From Trichothermofontia sp037445115 (GTDB taxonomy: Bacteria; Cyanobacteriota; Cyanobacteriia; B231), in contig JBBILC010000057.1 of the NCBI GenBank assembly GCA_037445115.1, positions 1 to 29,604 of the forward strand: a DNA stretch of 29,604 nucleotides, in the 5' to 3' direction. Shown here piece by piece: positions 7,008 to 14,357 of this stretch. The position numbers and the translations under genes were made by a program. Position 1 is the stretch's first letter. Each line of letters begins with the position of its first letter. The notes under the pieces were generated by a model, which worked only from the letters and a program-made list of their open reading frames with translations, was not told the DNA's origin and searched no databases.

Positions 7008-7342
7008 TACGGTAAGTTAAGTAAACCTATAGACTCAAATCAATAGTTGCTGTCAATGCCAGAACCCAGCCCAATCCTTGCGGCTAGCGTCAGATGAGCA
7101 GCGGGATTCCCCAAGGGGTGACATCACGCAGCGAGGGTTGTCTTGCTACGGTTCTGTGATCGGCTCTTGGGCATTACCCCTAAGGCTCGCGAAGGGACCA
7201 AGGAGCAGGAGCAACCGAGATTTTCCGGCTCCAGGGACCCCCTCCGCAATCGATCAACTGGATTTAGAAATGGCAGCATGGGTGTGTTGGCAGAAGCCTG
7301 TACCCTACTACCCAGGGTGGGAAACCCACCCTGTTGGCTAAT
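6994..7342. other. pstS-pstC intergenic region (349 bp)
   Basis: No credible gene is seen on either strand. It holds a perfect hairpin just after pstS (7313-7333) and a duplicated pstC start at its other end. On the minus strand TTTACTTAACTTACC around 7011-7025 faintly resembles a Pho-box half site, but no regular repeat was found. The rest shows no structure I can name. Confidence 0.6.
7313..7333 (-). terminator. Hairpin after pstS (attenuator or mRNA-stabilising stem)
   Basis: CAGGGTGGG-AAA-CCCACCCTG is a perfect 9-bp GC-rich stem beginning 9 bp after the pstS stop codon. No T-run follows on the minus strand, so it is not a classic intrinsic terminator. A stem at this place would fit partial termination or protection of the pstS mRNA end, a common way for the binding protein to be made in excess over the permease. 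Confidence 0.6.
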
Positions 7343-8410
7343 TTACATCTTGTCAGCCAGCTTCGTACCCACAGCAGACCCCCCCTCAAAGATCGTGCCT
7401 GTCTTGGCATTTGCAATCCGTGCTTGGGCCTTGGGCACCAGATCCAGGGGCAGGGGCACATAGCCCACTTCTGCAATCAAGTCTTGGTTAGCCGGATCAA
7501 TCTGGAAGTCAGCAAATGCCCGCACGGCTGGGTTTTCCAACGAGGTCTTCTTGACGTAGAAAAATTCCGGACGCGAGAGGGGCACATAGGTTCCGTCAGC
7601 GATCGTTTCTGCGCTGGGAGCCACACAGCCATTACCGCCATCGATCGCGACTAGATTCAGCCGTCCAGAGTTTTCTGCATAGTAGGCAAAGCCGAAGAAA
7701 CCTAACCCGCCTTCGTCCGCTTCTACCCCTTGCACGATCACGTTATCGTCTTCACTTGCCGTAAAGTCACCCCGGCTTTCATCCGCTCCGACGATCGCTT
7801 CCATGAAGTAATCATAGGTCCCGGAGTCGGTGCCCGCTCCATATAGGCCCAAGGCTTTGTCTGGGAAGCCATCGCGGACTTGGTTCCAGTTCTTGATCTT
7901 CCCTTCAGCAGCAGGTTCCCAGATGGTCTTGAGTTCAGCCACGGTCAGACAGGCGGCAAAGTCGTTCGCCTTGTTCACCACCACTGAGAGACCATCAAAG
8001 GCGACCGGCACTTCCACGTACTCAATGCCATTCTTCTCGCAGAGTTCCATTTCTTCTTTCTTGATCGGGCGCGATGCATTGGAGATATCCGTTTCACCCG
8101 CGCAGAATTTCTTGAAGCCACCGCCCGTGCCAGAGACACCCACGGTAACCCGCACGCCAGGGTTGACTTTCATAAACTCTTCCGCCATTGCTTCCGAGAT
8201 GGGGAAAACGGTACTGGAACCATCCACCAGCACATTGCCGCTCAGGGTGGAGCCGCTTCCCCCCGTGCTGGCGGTTTCGGTAGCACCATTGCCACCAGCG
8301 GCTGGAGAACTAGTGGTCGTTGTACCACCGCCACAGGCAGCCACACCTAGGGAAAGCACACCTAGGATCGCCAGCAGTTTCAAACTGGCAGGACGCATCT
8401 GCACACGCAT
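7343..8410 (-). CDS. pstS: Periplasmic phosphate-binding lipoprotein PstS (SphX-like)
   Basis: 355 residues from ATG 8410; an in-frame ATG at 8398 (MRPASLK) would serve equally well and is a plausible true start, as neither has a good Shine-Dalgarno. The N-terminus is a lipoprotein signal: positive residues, a hydrophobic stretch (LLAILGVLSLG) and lipobox VAAC, followed by a low-complexity Gly/Thr/Ser linker. The mature protein has the phosphate-binding loops VDGSSTVFPISEAM, VSGTGGGFKKF, DISNASRPIKKEE and GAGTDSGTYDYF. It captures phosphate outside the plasma membrane and delivers it to PstC/PstA. It is the first gene of the pst cluster, preceded by a CTTAACCT Pho-box-like element. Confidence 0.96.
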   Translation of the reverse strand: MRVQMRPASLKLLAILGVLSLGVAACGGGTTTTSSPAAGGNGATETASTGGSGSTLSGNVLVDGSSTVFPISEAMAEEFMKVNPGVRVTVGVSGTGGGFKKFCAGETDISNASRPIKKEEMELCEKNGIEYVEVPVAFDGLSVVVNKANDFAACLTVAELKTIWEPAAEGKIKNWNQVRDGFPDKALGLYGAGTDSGTYDYFMEAIVGADESRGDFTASEDDNVIVQGVEADEGGLGFFGFAYYAENSGRLNLVAIDGGNGCVAPSAETIADGTYVPLSRPEFFYVKKTSLENPAVRAFADFQIDPANQDLIAEVGYVPLPLDLVPKAQARIANAKTGTIFEGGSAVGTKLADKM

Positions 8411-8458
8411 AAGCCGTTTTAATTATTCCGATAGGGTCCTCAGCAGGATACCGCCTCT

Positions 8459-8477
8459 GCGTAAAGGCCAGGTTAAG
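8459..8477 (-). promoter_or_regulatory. Candidate Pho box (SphR/PhoB site) upstream of pstS
   Basis: On the minus strand CTTAACCT (8470-8477) is followed at an 11-bp period by CTTTACGC (8459-8466), 49-67 bp before the pstS start. Cyanobacterial Pho boxes are CTTAACCT-like 8-mers repeated with 3-bp spacers. The first 8-mer is perfect and the second is degenerate. A further GTTAACTT lies upstream out of phase. Confidence 0.5.
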
Positions 8478-8625
8478 AAGCGTTGTTGCTTTCATTAAAG
8501 TTAACCCCTAACACTGAACTGGCGAAGTGTAGTGTGCGAGTAGCGTTAGGGTTGATAAGAATTGGGAATAGCTAATCTAGATTAGGCGATCGTCCCCGAA
8601 AGGGGTGTGTCGCACAATACCGTTT

Positions 8626-8660
8626 GGGGAGTAGGGAGTGGGGAGTGGGGAGTGGGGAGA
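8626..8660. repeat. Heptamer tandem repeat GGGGAGT x5
   Basis: Five 7-bp units (GGGGAGT, AGGGAGT, GGGGAGT, GGGGAGT, GGGGAGA) lie just beyond the cobB stop, in the gap with the pstS promoter region. This is the short-tandem heptamer class common in filamentous cyanobacteria. Confidence 0.9.
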
Positions 8661-8669
8661 AAGATCGAG

Positions 8670-10334
8670 TTAGGGGTTGGGGTAAAGGGCGCACTGTTGG
8701 ACAAATTGGTGGGCGAGGTGGGGGCGGGTTCCCCAGTGGATATGGAGGTAGGAGGCGTGGAGGTTATGGCAATGCCAGCCTTCGGTTTGGGCGATCGCGG
8801 GAGCGCTCAGGGAATAGAGGTGCCAGAGGGGGGAGGCTTGCGGGTGTCTCCCGTCCGTTGGACCAATCGCGTCGTTTTCCGGCCCCATATTCATCCCTTT
8901 ACTCTCGACATTATCAATCCCAACAATCCGCGAGCGGTGAAATTCATGGCCCCAAACCTGAGTCCCCGCCACCATAAAGGCCGTGTCGTGTAATGCCTCC
9001 GCCCGTCGGTAGCCCAAGACGAGGCGATCGCCCATTTGGACCGTCAAGGGCAATACCCCAACCATTTCCCAGGACCGTTGGTCGAAATCGACCAATTGCT
9101 CGCCTAAATACATGAGACCGCCACATTCGGCATAGGTCGGCATCCCCGCCGCGATCGCCGCCTTGACAGCTAGTCGCACTGCCCGATTCGCTGCCAGTTC
9201 CCCCGCAAACATCTCCGGAAAACCACCACCGAAGTAGAGTCCTTGAATACCCGCAGGTAGGGCCGAGTCTTGCAGCGGACTCCAAAAGCAGAGGTCGGCC
9301 CCCAGTTGCCGGAGCAGATCGAAATTGTCGGCGTAATAAAAACTGAAGGCGCGATCGTAGGCGACGGCGATCGCCACAGAACGGACGGAGGGATAGGCGA
9401 CTGGAGAGTCGGCAGTTGTAGGGGCGGGTTGCTCTAGCAAACGATGGGCGTAGACGTTACGCTCTCGAAACCCGCCCGTGTGGAAGTTGGGGTTGAAGCA
9501 TACGGGTGCGAGTGCTGGGTTCGCGTTGCTAGGTTTTCGTTCCTCACCGGGAGCAGCCTCCACTTTGAAGAGGGGTAAAAGGACATCCCAGTCAAAACAC
9601 TGCTCGGCTAAATCGGCAAGGCGATCGAAGAATTGGGGTAGGTCATCCAGTTCAGCGGTGGGAACGAGGCCCAAGTGGCGATCGGGAATGGTCAGATCCG
9701 CTTGGCGATGGATCACACCTAGAACCGGCGGCGCATTCCCATGTCTGGCTTGCAGATGCTCTAAAGCTTGGGTGAGTAATTGTCGGTGGCGATCGCTCCC
9801 CACCCGATTTAACACCACCCCGGCGATCCGGATTTGGGGGTCAAAGTGTTGGTAACCGTGGACGATCGCCGCGATCGAACCGGAAAGGTGCCGACAATCG
9901 AGCACCAACAGGACCGGCAGATTGAGCAACTGGGCAATATGGGCTGTGCTCGCAAAGGCCGAAGTGGGGGGGGACGGGTCCGGGATACTGTGCGGGTTGA
10001 ATTTTGAATTTTGAATTTTGAATTTTGAATTTTGAACGTCGTGGGGGATCTCAACCCCATCAAAGAGACCCATCACCCCTTCAATGAGGGCATAATCGAC
10101 AGTTTGGGTGTGGGTCTGAAAGCACTGCTGAACATAGGTCGGAGAGGTGAGGACCGGGTCAAGGTTACGGCAGGGACGCCCCGTCGCCGCCTGGTGGAAC
10201 ATGGGATCAATGTAGTCGGGGCCAACTTTGAAGGATTGCACCGTTGAGCACTGCCGCCGTAGGGCCGCCAGGAGGGCTAGGGTAATCGTGGTTTTGCCGA
10301 CGCCGCTGCGTTCTCCGGCAATTACTAAGGACAT
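8670..10334 (-). CDS. cobB: Cobyrinate a,c-diamide synthase
   Basis: 554 residues, about 70-90 longer than usual for CobB/CbiA. It amidates the a and c side chains of cobyrinic acid using glutamine and ATP in B12 (pseudocobalamin) synthesis. The N-terminal ATPase domain has P-loop GERSGVGKTT (7-16), NLDP and IEGVMGLFDG. The C-terminal glutaminase domain has the nucleophile in YAECGGLMYLGE and the His in HASYLHIHWGTRP. The extra length sits in two places: residues about 94-125, containing QNSKFKIQNSKF encoded by a heptamer DNA repeat (9997-10036), and residues about 260-320 between the domains, containing a segment encoded by a GGGCGGGTT/AACCCGCCC inverted-repeat element (9422-9477). Both keep the frame and all catalytic motifs are intact, so the enzyme is probably active. 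It stands alone. Confidence 0.93.
   Translation of the reverse strand: MSLVIAGERSGVGKTTITLALLAALRRQCSTVQSFKVGPDYIDPMFHQAATGRPCRNLDPVLTSPTYVQQCFQTHTQTVDYALIEGVMGLFDGVEIPHDVQNSKFKIQNSKFNPHSIPDPSPPTSAFASTAHIAQLLNLPVLLVLDCRHLSGSIAAIVHGYQHFDPQIRIAGVVLNRVGSDRHRQLLTQALEHLQARHGNAPPVLGVIHRQADLTIPDRHLGLVPTAELDDLPQFFDRLADLAEQCFDWDVLLPLFKVEAAPGEERKPSNANPALAPVCFNPNFHTGGFRERNVYAHRLLEQPAPTTADSPVAYPSVRSVAIAVAYDRAFSFYYADNFDLLRQLGADLCFWSPLQDSALPAGIQGLYFGGGFPEMFAGELAANRAVRLAVKAAIAAGMPTYAECGGLMYLGEQLVDFDQRSWEMVGVLPLTVQMGDRLVLGYRRAEALHDTAFMVAGTQVWGHEFHRSRIVGIDNVESKGMNMGPENDAIGPTDGRHPQASPLWHLYSLSAPAIAQTEGWHCHNLHASYLHIHWGTRPHLAHQFVQQCALYPNP
9422..9477. repeat. Inverted-repeat element inside cobB (inter-domain linker)
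   Basis: GGGCGGGTT (9422-9430) and AACCCGCCC (9469-9477) flank 38 bp. With its outer bases (TGTAGGGGCGGGTT) this matches my memory of a very common interspersed repeat of filamentous cyanobacteria with GTAGGGGCGGGTT ends. Here it is translated as roughly residues 285-306 of CobB (GGFRERNVYAHRLLEQPAPT). Confidence 0.7.
9997..10036. repeat. Heptamer tandem repeat (TTCAAAA on the minus strand) inside cobB
   Basis: Nearly six 7-bp units TTTTGAA with the period kept exactly (G at 9999, 10006, 10013, 10020, 10027 and 10034). On the cobB strand three units make 21 nt, so the protein shows a 7-residue repeat QNSKFKI-QNSKF at residues 101-112. Confidence 0.92.
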
Positions 10335-10458
10335 GAGCGCTAGTTATTGTTAAAGTTTGGGGTCAAGGGTGGGTGTCTGTTCTGCTTCTGCCTGTTCTGC
10401 TTCTGTCTGTTCTGCTCTGCTTTTACAGTATGCGCTGACGTAGGCGCGATCGTTGGCT

Positions 10459-12027
10459 ATGACCTTCCTCTCCCTGATCTACGGTGTTTTTCTCCTGAGT
10501 GTGCTGGGGATTTACTGGTCTGCTCAGACCCAGAATCAACGCTTGTGGGCCTTAGTGGTCACCAGCCTCATTTTCTATGCCGCGTTGCCCACTCCAGGAG
10601 GACCTAGCCCGGTCTACAGCCTGCTGTTGCCGATCTTTTCGATTTTCCTCCTCATGACCAGTGCCGTGGTCAATTTCTGGTTAGGCCGATCGCTCAGTCC
10701 ACGATCGGCCCTGAACCTCCACGGTGATCCCAACCTTTCTGATGAGGAGTGGCAGTTTGCCCAGGAGGAGTGGAACTATCGCCGCACCTGGATTTTGGCC
10801 TCTGGCATTGTGTTTAATGTGGCGTTGCTGCTGAGTTTTAAGTACACGCCCTTTTTCCTGCGCACGATCGGCACCTTAATGGGGTCCAGTGTGGTGCTGA
10901 CGACGGCGGACGCGATCGCGGCGACGATTATCCCGCCCTTGGGGTTGAGTTTTTTCAGCTTTGAATGCATTGCCTATTTAATCGATATCTATCGGGGTGC
11001 CCCAGCGACGCCCCAATTCTTAAAATTTGCTGCCTATAAGTTTTTCTTCCCCAAACTCATCTCCGGCCCGATCACCCGCTATCACCACCTAGCGATCCAG
11101 TTTAAGACGGTAACCATGCCGACCCCCGATCGGGTTGCCGAAGGACTCTGGTTAATCGCCTGCGGGGCGCTGAAAAAAGGACTGGTAGCGGATAACTTGG
11201 GGCGCTATGTGGACCTGGTATTTAACGCCGATACGGGTAACCTGTTGCGGGCAGGTAGCGGGGATCTCTGGTTAGCAACCGCCGCCTATGGGCTGCAACT
11301 ATATCTCGACTTCAGTGGGTATGTGGATGTCGCCCTAGGGAGTGCCATTCTCTTAGGGTTAACCCTGCCGCAAAACTTTGATTTTCCCTACTGCACCACC
11401 AGCATTGCTGACTTCTGGCGACGCTGGCACATGACCTTAGGCGACTGGCTGCGGAACTATCTTTACTTCCCCCTGGGCGGCTCACGCCGGGGCCTCTGGC
11501 GGACGTGCCTAAACCTGATGATTGTGATGTTAATTGCTGGGATTTGGCACGGGGCCAACTGGGGCTTTATTGTTTGGGGTGCCCTCCACGGGCTGGCATT
11601 GGTGGTCCATCGCCTTACGGATAGTCAAAGTCGCCGCCGCGCCTGGTTGAGTACCTGGTGGCTCAGTGTACCCGGCATGGCGATTGCCTGGTTGATCACC
11701 CAACTCATGGTCTTCCTGGCCTGGATTTTCTTCCGCTTGCCGAACCTTAAGGATTCCCTCTGGGTCGTGAGCCACCTGTGGGGGCAGGCTGCCGATGCCC
11801 AATTTGCGCAGAAAATCTATGTGGAAACGCTGCAACTGGGTCGCCCCACGATCGCCCTTCTGTTGTTGGCAATCCTGGTGATCATGGGACTGCTTTACCA
11901 AAGTCGCCAAGTTTTGAAACTGCAACTGAACTGGCCCATTAAGCTCTTTCTCGTCCCCCTCTGTCTCTACGCTGTCTGGCAACTTGGCCCCGAAGGAACA
12001 CTCCCTTACATTTACTTTGATTTCTAA
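10459..12027 (+). CDS. MBOAT family membrane-bound O-acyltransferase (AlgI-like)
   Basis: 522 residues from ATG 10459; a TTG two codons upstream is less likely. The protein is highly hydrophobic with around ten membrane segments. MBOAT signatures are clear: FWRRWHMTLGDWLRNYLYFP followed by LGGSRRG, and IWHGANWGFIVWGALHG with the family's invariant histidine. The family moves acyl groups, usually acetyl or D-alanyl, across the membrane onto extracellular polysaccharides or other acceptors (AlgI, DltB, PatA). No AlgJ/AlgX-like SGNH partner is next to it, so the acceptor cannot be told from context. It starts 124 bp from divergent cobB; the leader contains a run of TCTGT/TCTGC repeats (about 10375-10430). 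A palindromic element follows its stop. Confidence 0.9.
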   Translation: MTFLSLIYGVFLLSVLGIYWSAQTQNQRLWALVVTSLIFYAALPTPGGPSPVYSLLLPIFSIFLLMTSAVVNFWLGRSLSPRSALNLHGDPNLSDEEWQFAQEEWNYRRTWILASGIVFNVALLLSFKYTPFFLRTIGTLMGSSVVLTTADAIAATIIPPLGLSFFSFECIAYLIDIYRGAPATPQFLKFAAYKFFFPKLISGPITRYHHLAIQFKTVTMPTPDRVAEGLWLIACGALKKGLVADNLGRYVDLVFNADTGNLLRAGSGDLWLATAAYGLQLYLDFSGYVDVALGSAILLGLTLPQNFDFPYCTTSIADFWRRWHMTLGDWLRNYLYFPLGGSRRGLWRTCLNLMIVMLIAGIWHGANWGFIVWGALHGLALVVHRLTDSQSRRRAWLSTWWLSVPGMAIAWLITQLMVFLAWIFFRLPNLKDSLWVVSHLWGQAADAQFAQKIYVETLQLGRPTIALLLLAILVIMGLLYQSRQVLKLQLNWPIKLFLVPLCLYAVWQLGPEGTLPYIYFDF

Positions 12028-12060
12028 ACCAGCACCTAGCCCACAACTTAACTTGATGTT

Positions 12061-12157
12061 CTACAGCCCTTCCCTCTCTAATGAAGTACTGTCAAGCCTT
12101 GTGAACAAGGGGCTTAAGCCCCTTCTCTGTACCTCACCAAGTATGGAAGTGCTGTAG
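12061..12157. repeat. Palindromic MITE-like element with different ends but the same core
   Basis: 97 bp. Ends CTACAGCCCTTCC (12061-12073) and GGAAGTGCTGTAG (12145-12157) are inverted repeats with one mismatch. The centre carries AAGGGGCTTAAGCCCCTT (12107-12124), the same 18-bp palindrome as in the elements at 3023 and 21873, whose outer ends are unrelated to these. It fills the gap between the MBOAT gene and the Rpn-like gene and ends just before a possible GTG start of the latter. Confidence 0.7.
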
Positions 12158-12169
12158 GTGACTCCCAAT

Positions 12170-13066
12170 ATGTACGATAACGTTTGCAAATTCCTCGCCG
12201 AAACCTACAGCCAAGACTTTGCCCAGTGGTTGCTGGGGGAGACGATCGGATTGGCCCAGCTCAGCCCTTCGGAATTATCAACTGAACCCATGCGGGCGGA
12301 TGCCCTGATGTTCCTGGCGACCGATCAGCTCTTGCTGCACCTGGAGTTCCAAACCCAGCCCACCACCAACATTCCCTATCGTATGGCCGAGTATCGACTG
12401 CGGGGCTACCGCCGCTTTCCCGATCAACCCATGCGTCAAGTCGTGATTTATCTCAAACCCACAGGTTCAGAACTGGCCTACCAAAGGGTATTTGAGATTT
12501 CGGGGCTGCGTCATGAGTTTGAAGTCATCCGGTTATGGGAATGTTCCCCAGATGATCTATTGCCTTTTCCGGGTTTACTCCCGCTGGCCGTTTTGAGTAA
12601 TGCTACTGACAAAGCCCAAATCCTCCAGCAAGTCGCCCGCCGGATTGACACTTTGCCAGCGCCAGACACCCGAAGCAATGTCATCGCTGCCACAGCAGTG
12701 CTGGCCGGATTAGTATTGGAGAAGGCTGTTATTCAGCAAATTTTACGGGAGGAGATTGTGAAAGAATCCGTTATCTATCAAGATATCTTGTCCCAAGGGG
12801 TACGACAAGGCATACAACAAGGCTTAGAACAGGGCTTGCAACAGGGCTTGCAACAGGGCTTGCAACAGGGTTTGCAACAGGGCTTGCAACACGAAATTAT
12901 GCTGATACAACGGTTGCTCAAGCGCCGTGTCGGCGATGTGGAGCCAGGGTTAGCAGCCCGCGTGCGATCGCTCTCAGCGGACCAACTAGACGCCCTAGGG
13001 GAAGCCCTCCTGGACTTTTCGCAACCGGAAGACCTGGCCAATTGGCTAGCCCGAAATGCACCCTAG
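12170..13066 (+). CDS. Rpn-type recombination-promoting nuclease / DUF4351-tail protein
   Basis: 298 residues from ATG 12170 (MYDNVCKFLAETYSQDFAQW), the usual N-terminus of this large cyanobacterial family; a GTG at 12158 is possible but abuts the end of a repeat element. The N-terminal domain (to about residue 150) has the PD-(D/E)xK nuclease-like pattern of Rpn/transposase_31 proteins (RADALMFLATDQLLLHLEFQ, with the HLEFQ core strand, and PYRMAEYRLRGYRR). Residues 210-241 are eight GxxQ tetrapeptides (mostly GLQQ) from a 12-bp DNA repeat, likely helical. The C-terminus (LLKRRVGDVEPGLAARVRSL followed by DQLDALGEALLDFSQPEDLA) matches DUF4351. Such genes are multi-copy and may promote recombination; their cell role is unclear. 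It converges with the pentapeptide gene, 8 bp away. Confidence 0.88.
   Translation: MYDNVCKFLAETYSQDFAQWLLGETIGLAQLSPSELSTEPMRADALMFLATDQLLLHLEFQTQPTTNIPYRMAEYRLRGYRRFPDQPMRQVVIYLKPTGSELAYQRVFEISGLRHEFEVIRLWECSPDDLLPFPGLLPLAVLSNATDKAQILQQVARRIDTLPAPDTRSNVIAATAVLAGLVLEKAVIQQILREEIVKESVIYQDILSQGVRQGIQQGLEQGLQQGLQQGLQQGLQQGLQHEIMLIQRLLKRRVGDVEPGLAARVRSLSADQLDALGEALLDFSQPEDLANWLARNAP
12797..12892 (+). repeat. 12-bp in-frame tandem repeat (GGCTTGCAACAG) in the Rpn-like gene
   Basis: Eight 12-bp units: the first three are diverged and the last five nearly identical (GGCTTGCAACAG). They encode GVRQ, GIQQ, GLEQ, then GLQQ four times and GLQH. Copy number should vary between strains without changing the frame. 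Confidence 0.93.
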
Positions 13067-13074
13067 ATTCCTGC

Positions 13075-13812
13075 CTAAATTTGCGACAACCCCCGATTTG
13101 CCGGCAGCACAAACCCTTCCGGGAGGATGGCACTGGTTAGGTCCGCTCCTGCTAAATCCGTCCCGGTGAGGTCCGCATCCGTGAGATCAGCTTGGCGTAG
13201 GATGGCTCCGCGCAGGTTGGCATAGCTTAAATCGGCTCCTCGGAGACTGGCCGCTGTTAGATCCGTGACCAGTGATCCCCATTGCACCCGTTGGCTAAGG
13301 TTGGCCCGACACAAGGTCGCCCCATCCAAATTGGCGTGGTGCAAAATGGTGGCTCCCAGATCGGCATAACTCAAATCGGCTCCCTGGAGATTTGCGTAGG
13401 CCAGGTTGGTACATTGATCCGAACTAGGCCGTAGATCGCCTTCATATAGGATTGCCTTCACTAATACCGCTTCACTGAGATTGGCACCACATAGACTCGC
13501 TTTGATCAAATTTGCCTGTAGCAGTGTGGCTCGACACAAATTTGCCCCGCTGAGGTCAGCCTCCCGCAGGATGGCGGTGCTTAAATCGGCTTCCCGTAAG
13601 TTTGTGCCCCAGAGAATCGCCTCGCTGAGATTTACGCCGCATAGGCAGGCTTGGGCTAGGGAGGCTTTACCCAAACGGGTTTGACGTAAATCAGCGGCTT
13701 GTAAGTCGGCGGCAGTCAGATCTACTCCCATCAGATCTTGCTCCTGGAGATTCACCCGCTGGAAATGACGTTCTCCGGCTGCATACCGTTGCAGCAAGGC
13801 TGCTTTATCCAT
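13075..13812 (-). CDS. Pentapeptide repeat protein
   Basis: 245 residues from ATG 13812 (MDKAALLQRYAAGERHFQRV), preferred to an upstream in-frame ATG because the short N-terminal cap before the first repeat is typical. From about residue 20 to the end the protein is almost wholly A(D/N)LXX pentapeptides (AADLQ, ADLRQ, ANLCR, ADLSY, ANLRG and so on), which fold as a right-handed square beta-helix. One interruption (EGDLRPSSDQCTNL, about residue 135) breaks the regular coils. It has no signal peptide, so it is probably cytosolic. Members such as HetL and QnrB-like proteins act by contacting other proteins or mimicking DNA, but the role here is unknown. It follows the ArsR-type gene by 45 bp on the same strand, so the two may be co-transcribed. 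Confidence 0.9.
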   Translation of the reverse strand: MDKAALLQRYAAGERHFQRVNLQEQDLMGVDLTAADLQAADLRQTRLGKASLAQACLCGVNLSEAILWGTNLREADLSTAILREADLSGANLCRATLLQANLIKASLCGANLSEAVLVKAILYEGDLRPSSDQCTNLAYANLQGADLSYADLGATILHHANLDGATLCRANLSQRVQWGSLVTDLTAASLRGADLSYANLRGAILRQADLTDADLTGTDLAGADLTSAILPEGFVLPANRGLSQI

Positions 13813-13857
13813 AAATTCCGATCTCAACTTGAGGCAACATCCCACTTGTCTGTACGC

Positions 13858-14211
13858 TTATGAACGCGACTGGAGCTTGGCAAAACTCGCAGCCTGTTGC
13901 AGAACCCGATCGCTAATGCGATCGCAGGCCAAATCACAAAACTTGAAGATTACCGGGTCTACAATTTCATAGTAGGCGCTGGTGCCCTTAGGGCTACGGG
14001 ATAAAATCCCTGCCTGGGTTAACACCTTCAAGTGCTTAGAGAGGTTAGCTTGACCCAACCCAGTGGCGTCGGACAGTTCCATGACATTCATCGGCCCCGA
14101 TCGCAAATGGGTGAGAATCTGCAAGCGGCTCACCTCAGACAGTACCTTAAAGTAGTCGGCGACGGCGGCTAAAATCGTAGGGTCGGCATTAGAGAGCTTA
14201 GTTTTGGGCAT
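13858..14211 (-). CDS. ArsR/SmtB family transcriptional regulator
   Basis: 117 residues, a normal length. The winged helix is plain: VLSEVSRLQILTHLRSGPMN (about 22-42), then recognition region LGQANLSKHLKVLTQAG and the wing SRSPKGTSAYYEI. The classic metal site of the alpha-3 helix (ELCVCD) is absent; here the sequence is VMELSDATG. Cysteines occur only near the C-terminus (FKFCDLACDRI), so if it senses something it would be by these thiols or a C-terminal helix site. It is upstream of and co-directional with the pentapeptide gene and probably controls it or itself. The inducer is not evident. Confidence 0.88.
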   Translation of the reverse strand: MPKTKLSNADPTILAAVADYFKVLSEVSRLQILTHLRSGPMNVMELSDATGLGQANLSKHLKVLTQAGILSRSPKGTSAYYEIVDPVIFKFCDLACDRISDRVLQQAASFAKLQSRS

Positions 14212-14357
14212 GAATCGCGCCTATGGAGCCAACAGGCAGGAGAATAGACTGACCAGTAATTCAGTCCTACCTTGCCATGCACGGTTAGATAACTACATAG
14301 TTAGGGACAAGCAGTCCTGAATTTCAGTATACCGACTCAGGGTAACCAAAGAGTGGA

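Noticed and set aside
7078..7341. Plus-strand frames in the pstS-pstC gap
   Set aside because: Overlapping frames, no recognisable domain, run into pstS or its hairpin; more likely open by chance.
7830..8498. Plus-strand 222-codon ORF over pstS
   Set aside because: pstS is clear on the minus strand; the plus frame is rich in Ser/Pro without motifs.
12778..13041. Minus-strand ORF with a striking Cys-Lys-Pro-Cys-Cys repeat
   Set aside because: It is the antisense reading of the GLQQ tandem repeat in the Rpn-like gene; the plus frame has domain matches at both ends while the minus frame has none.
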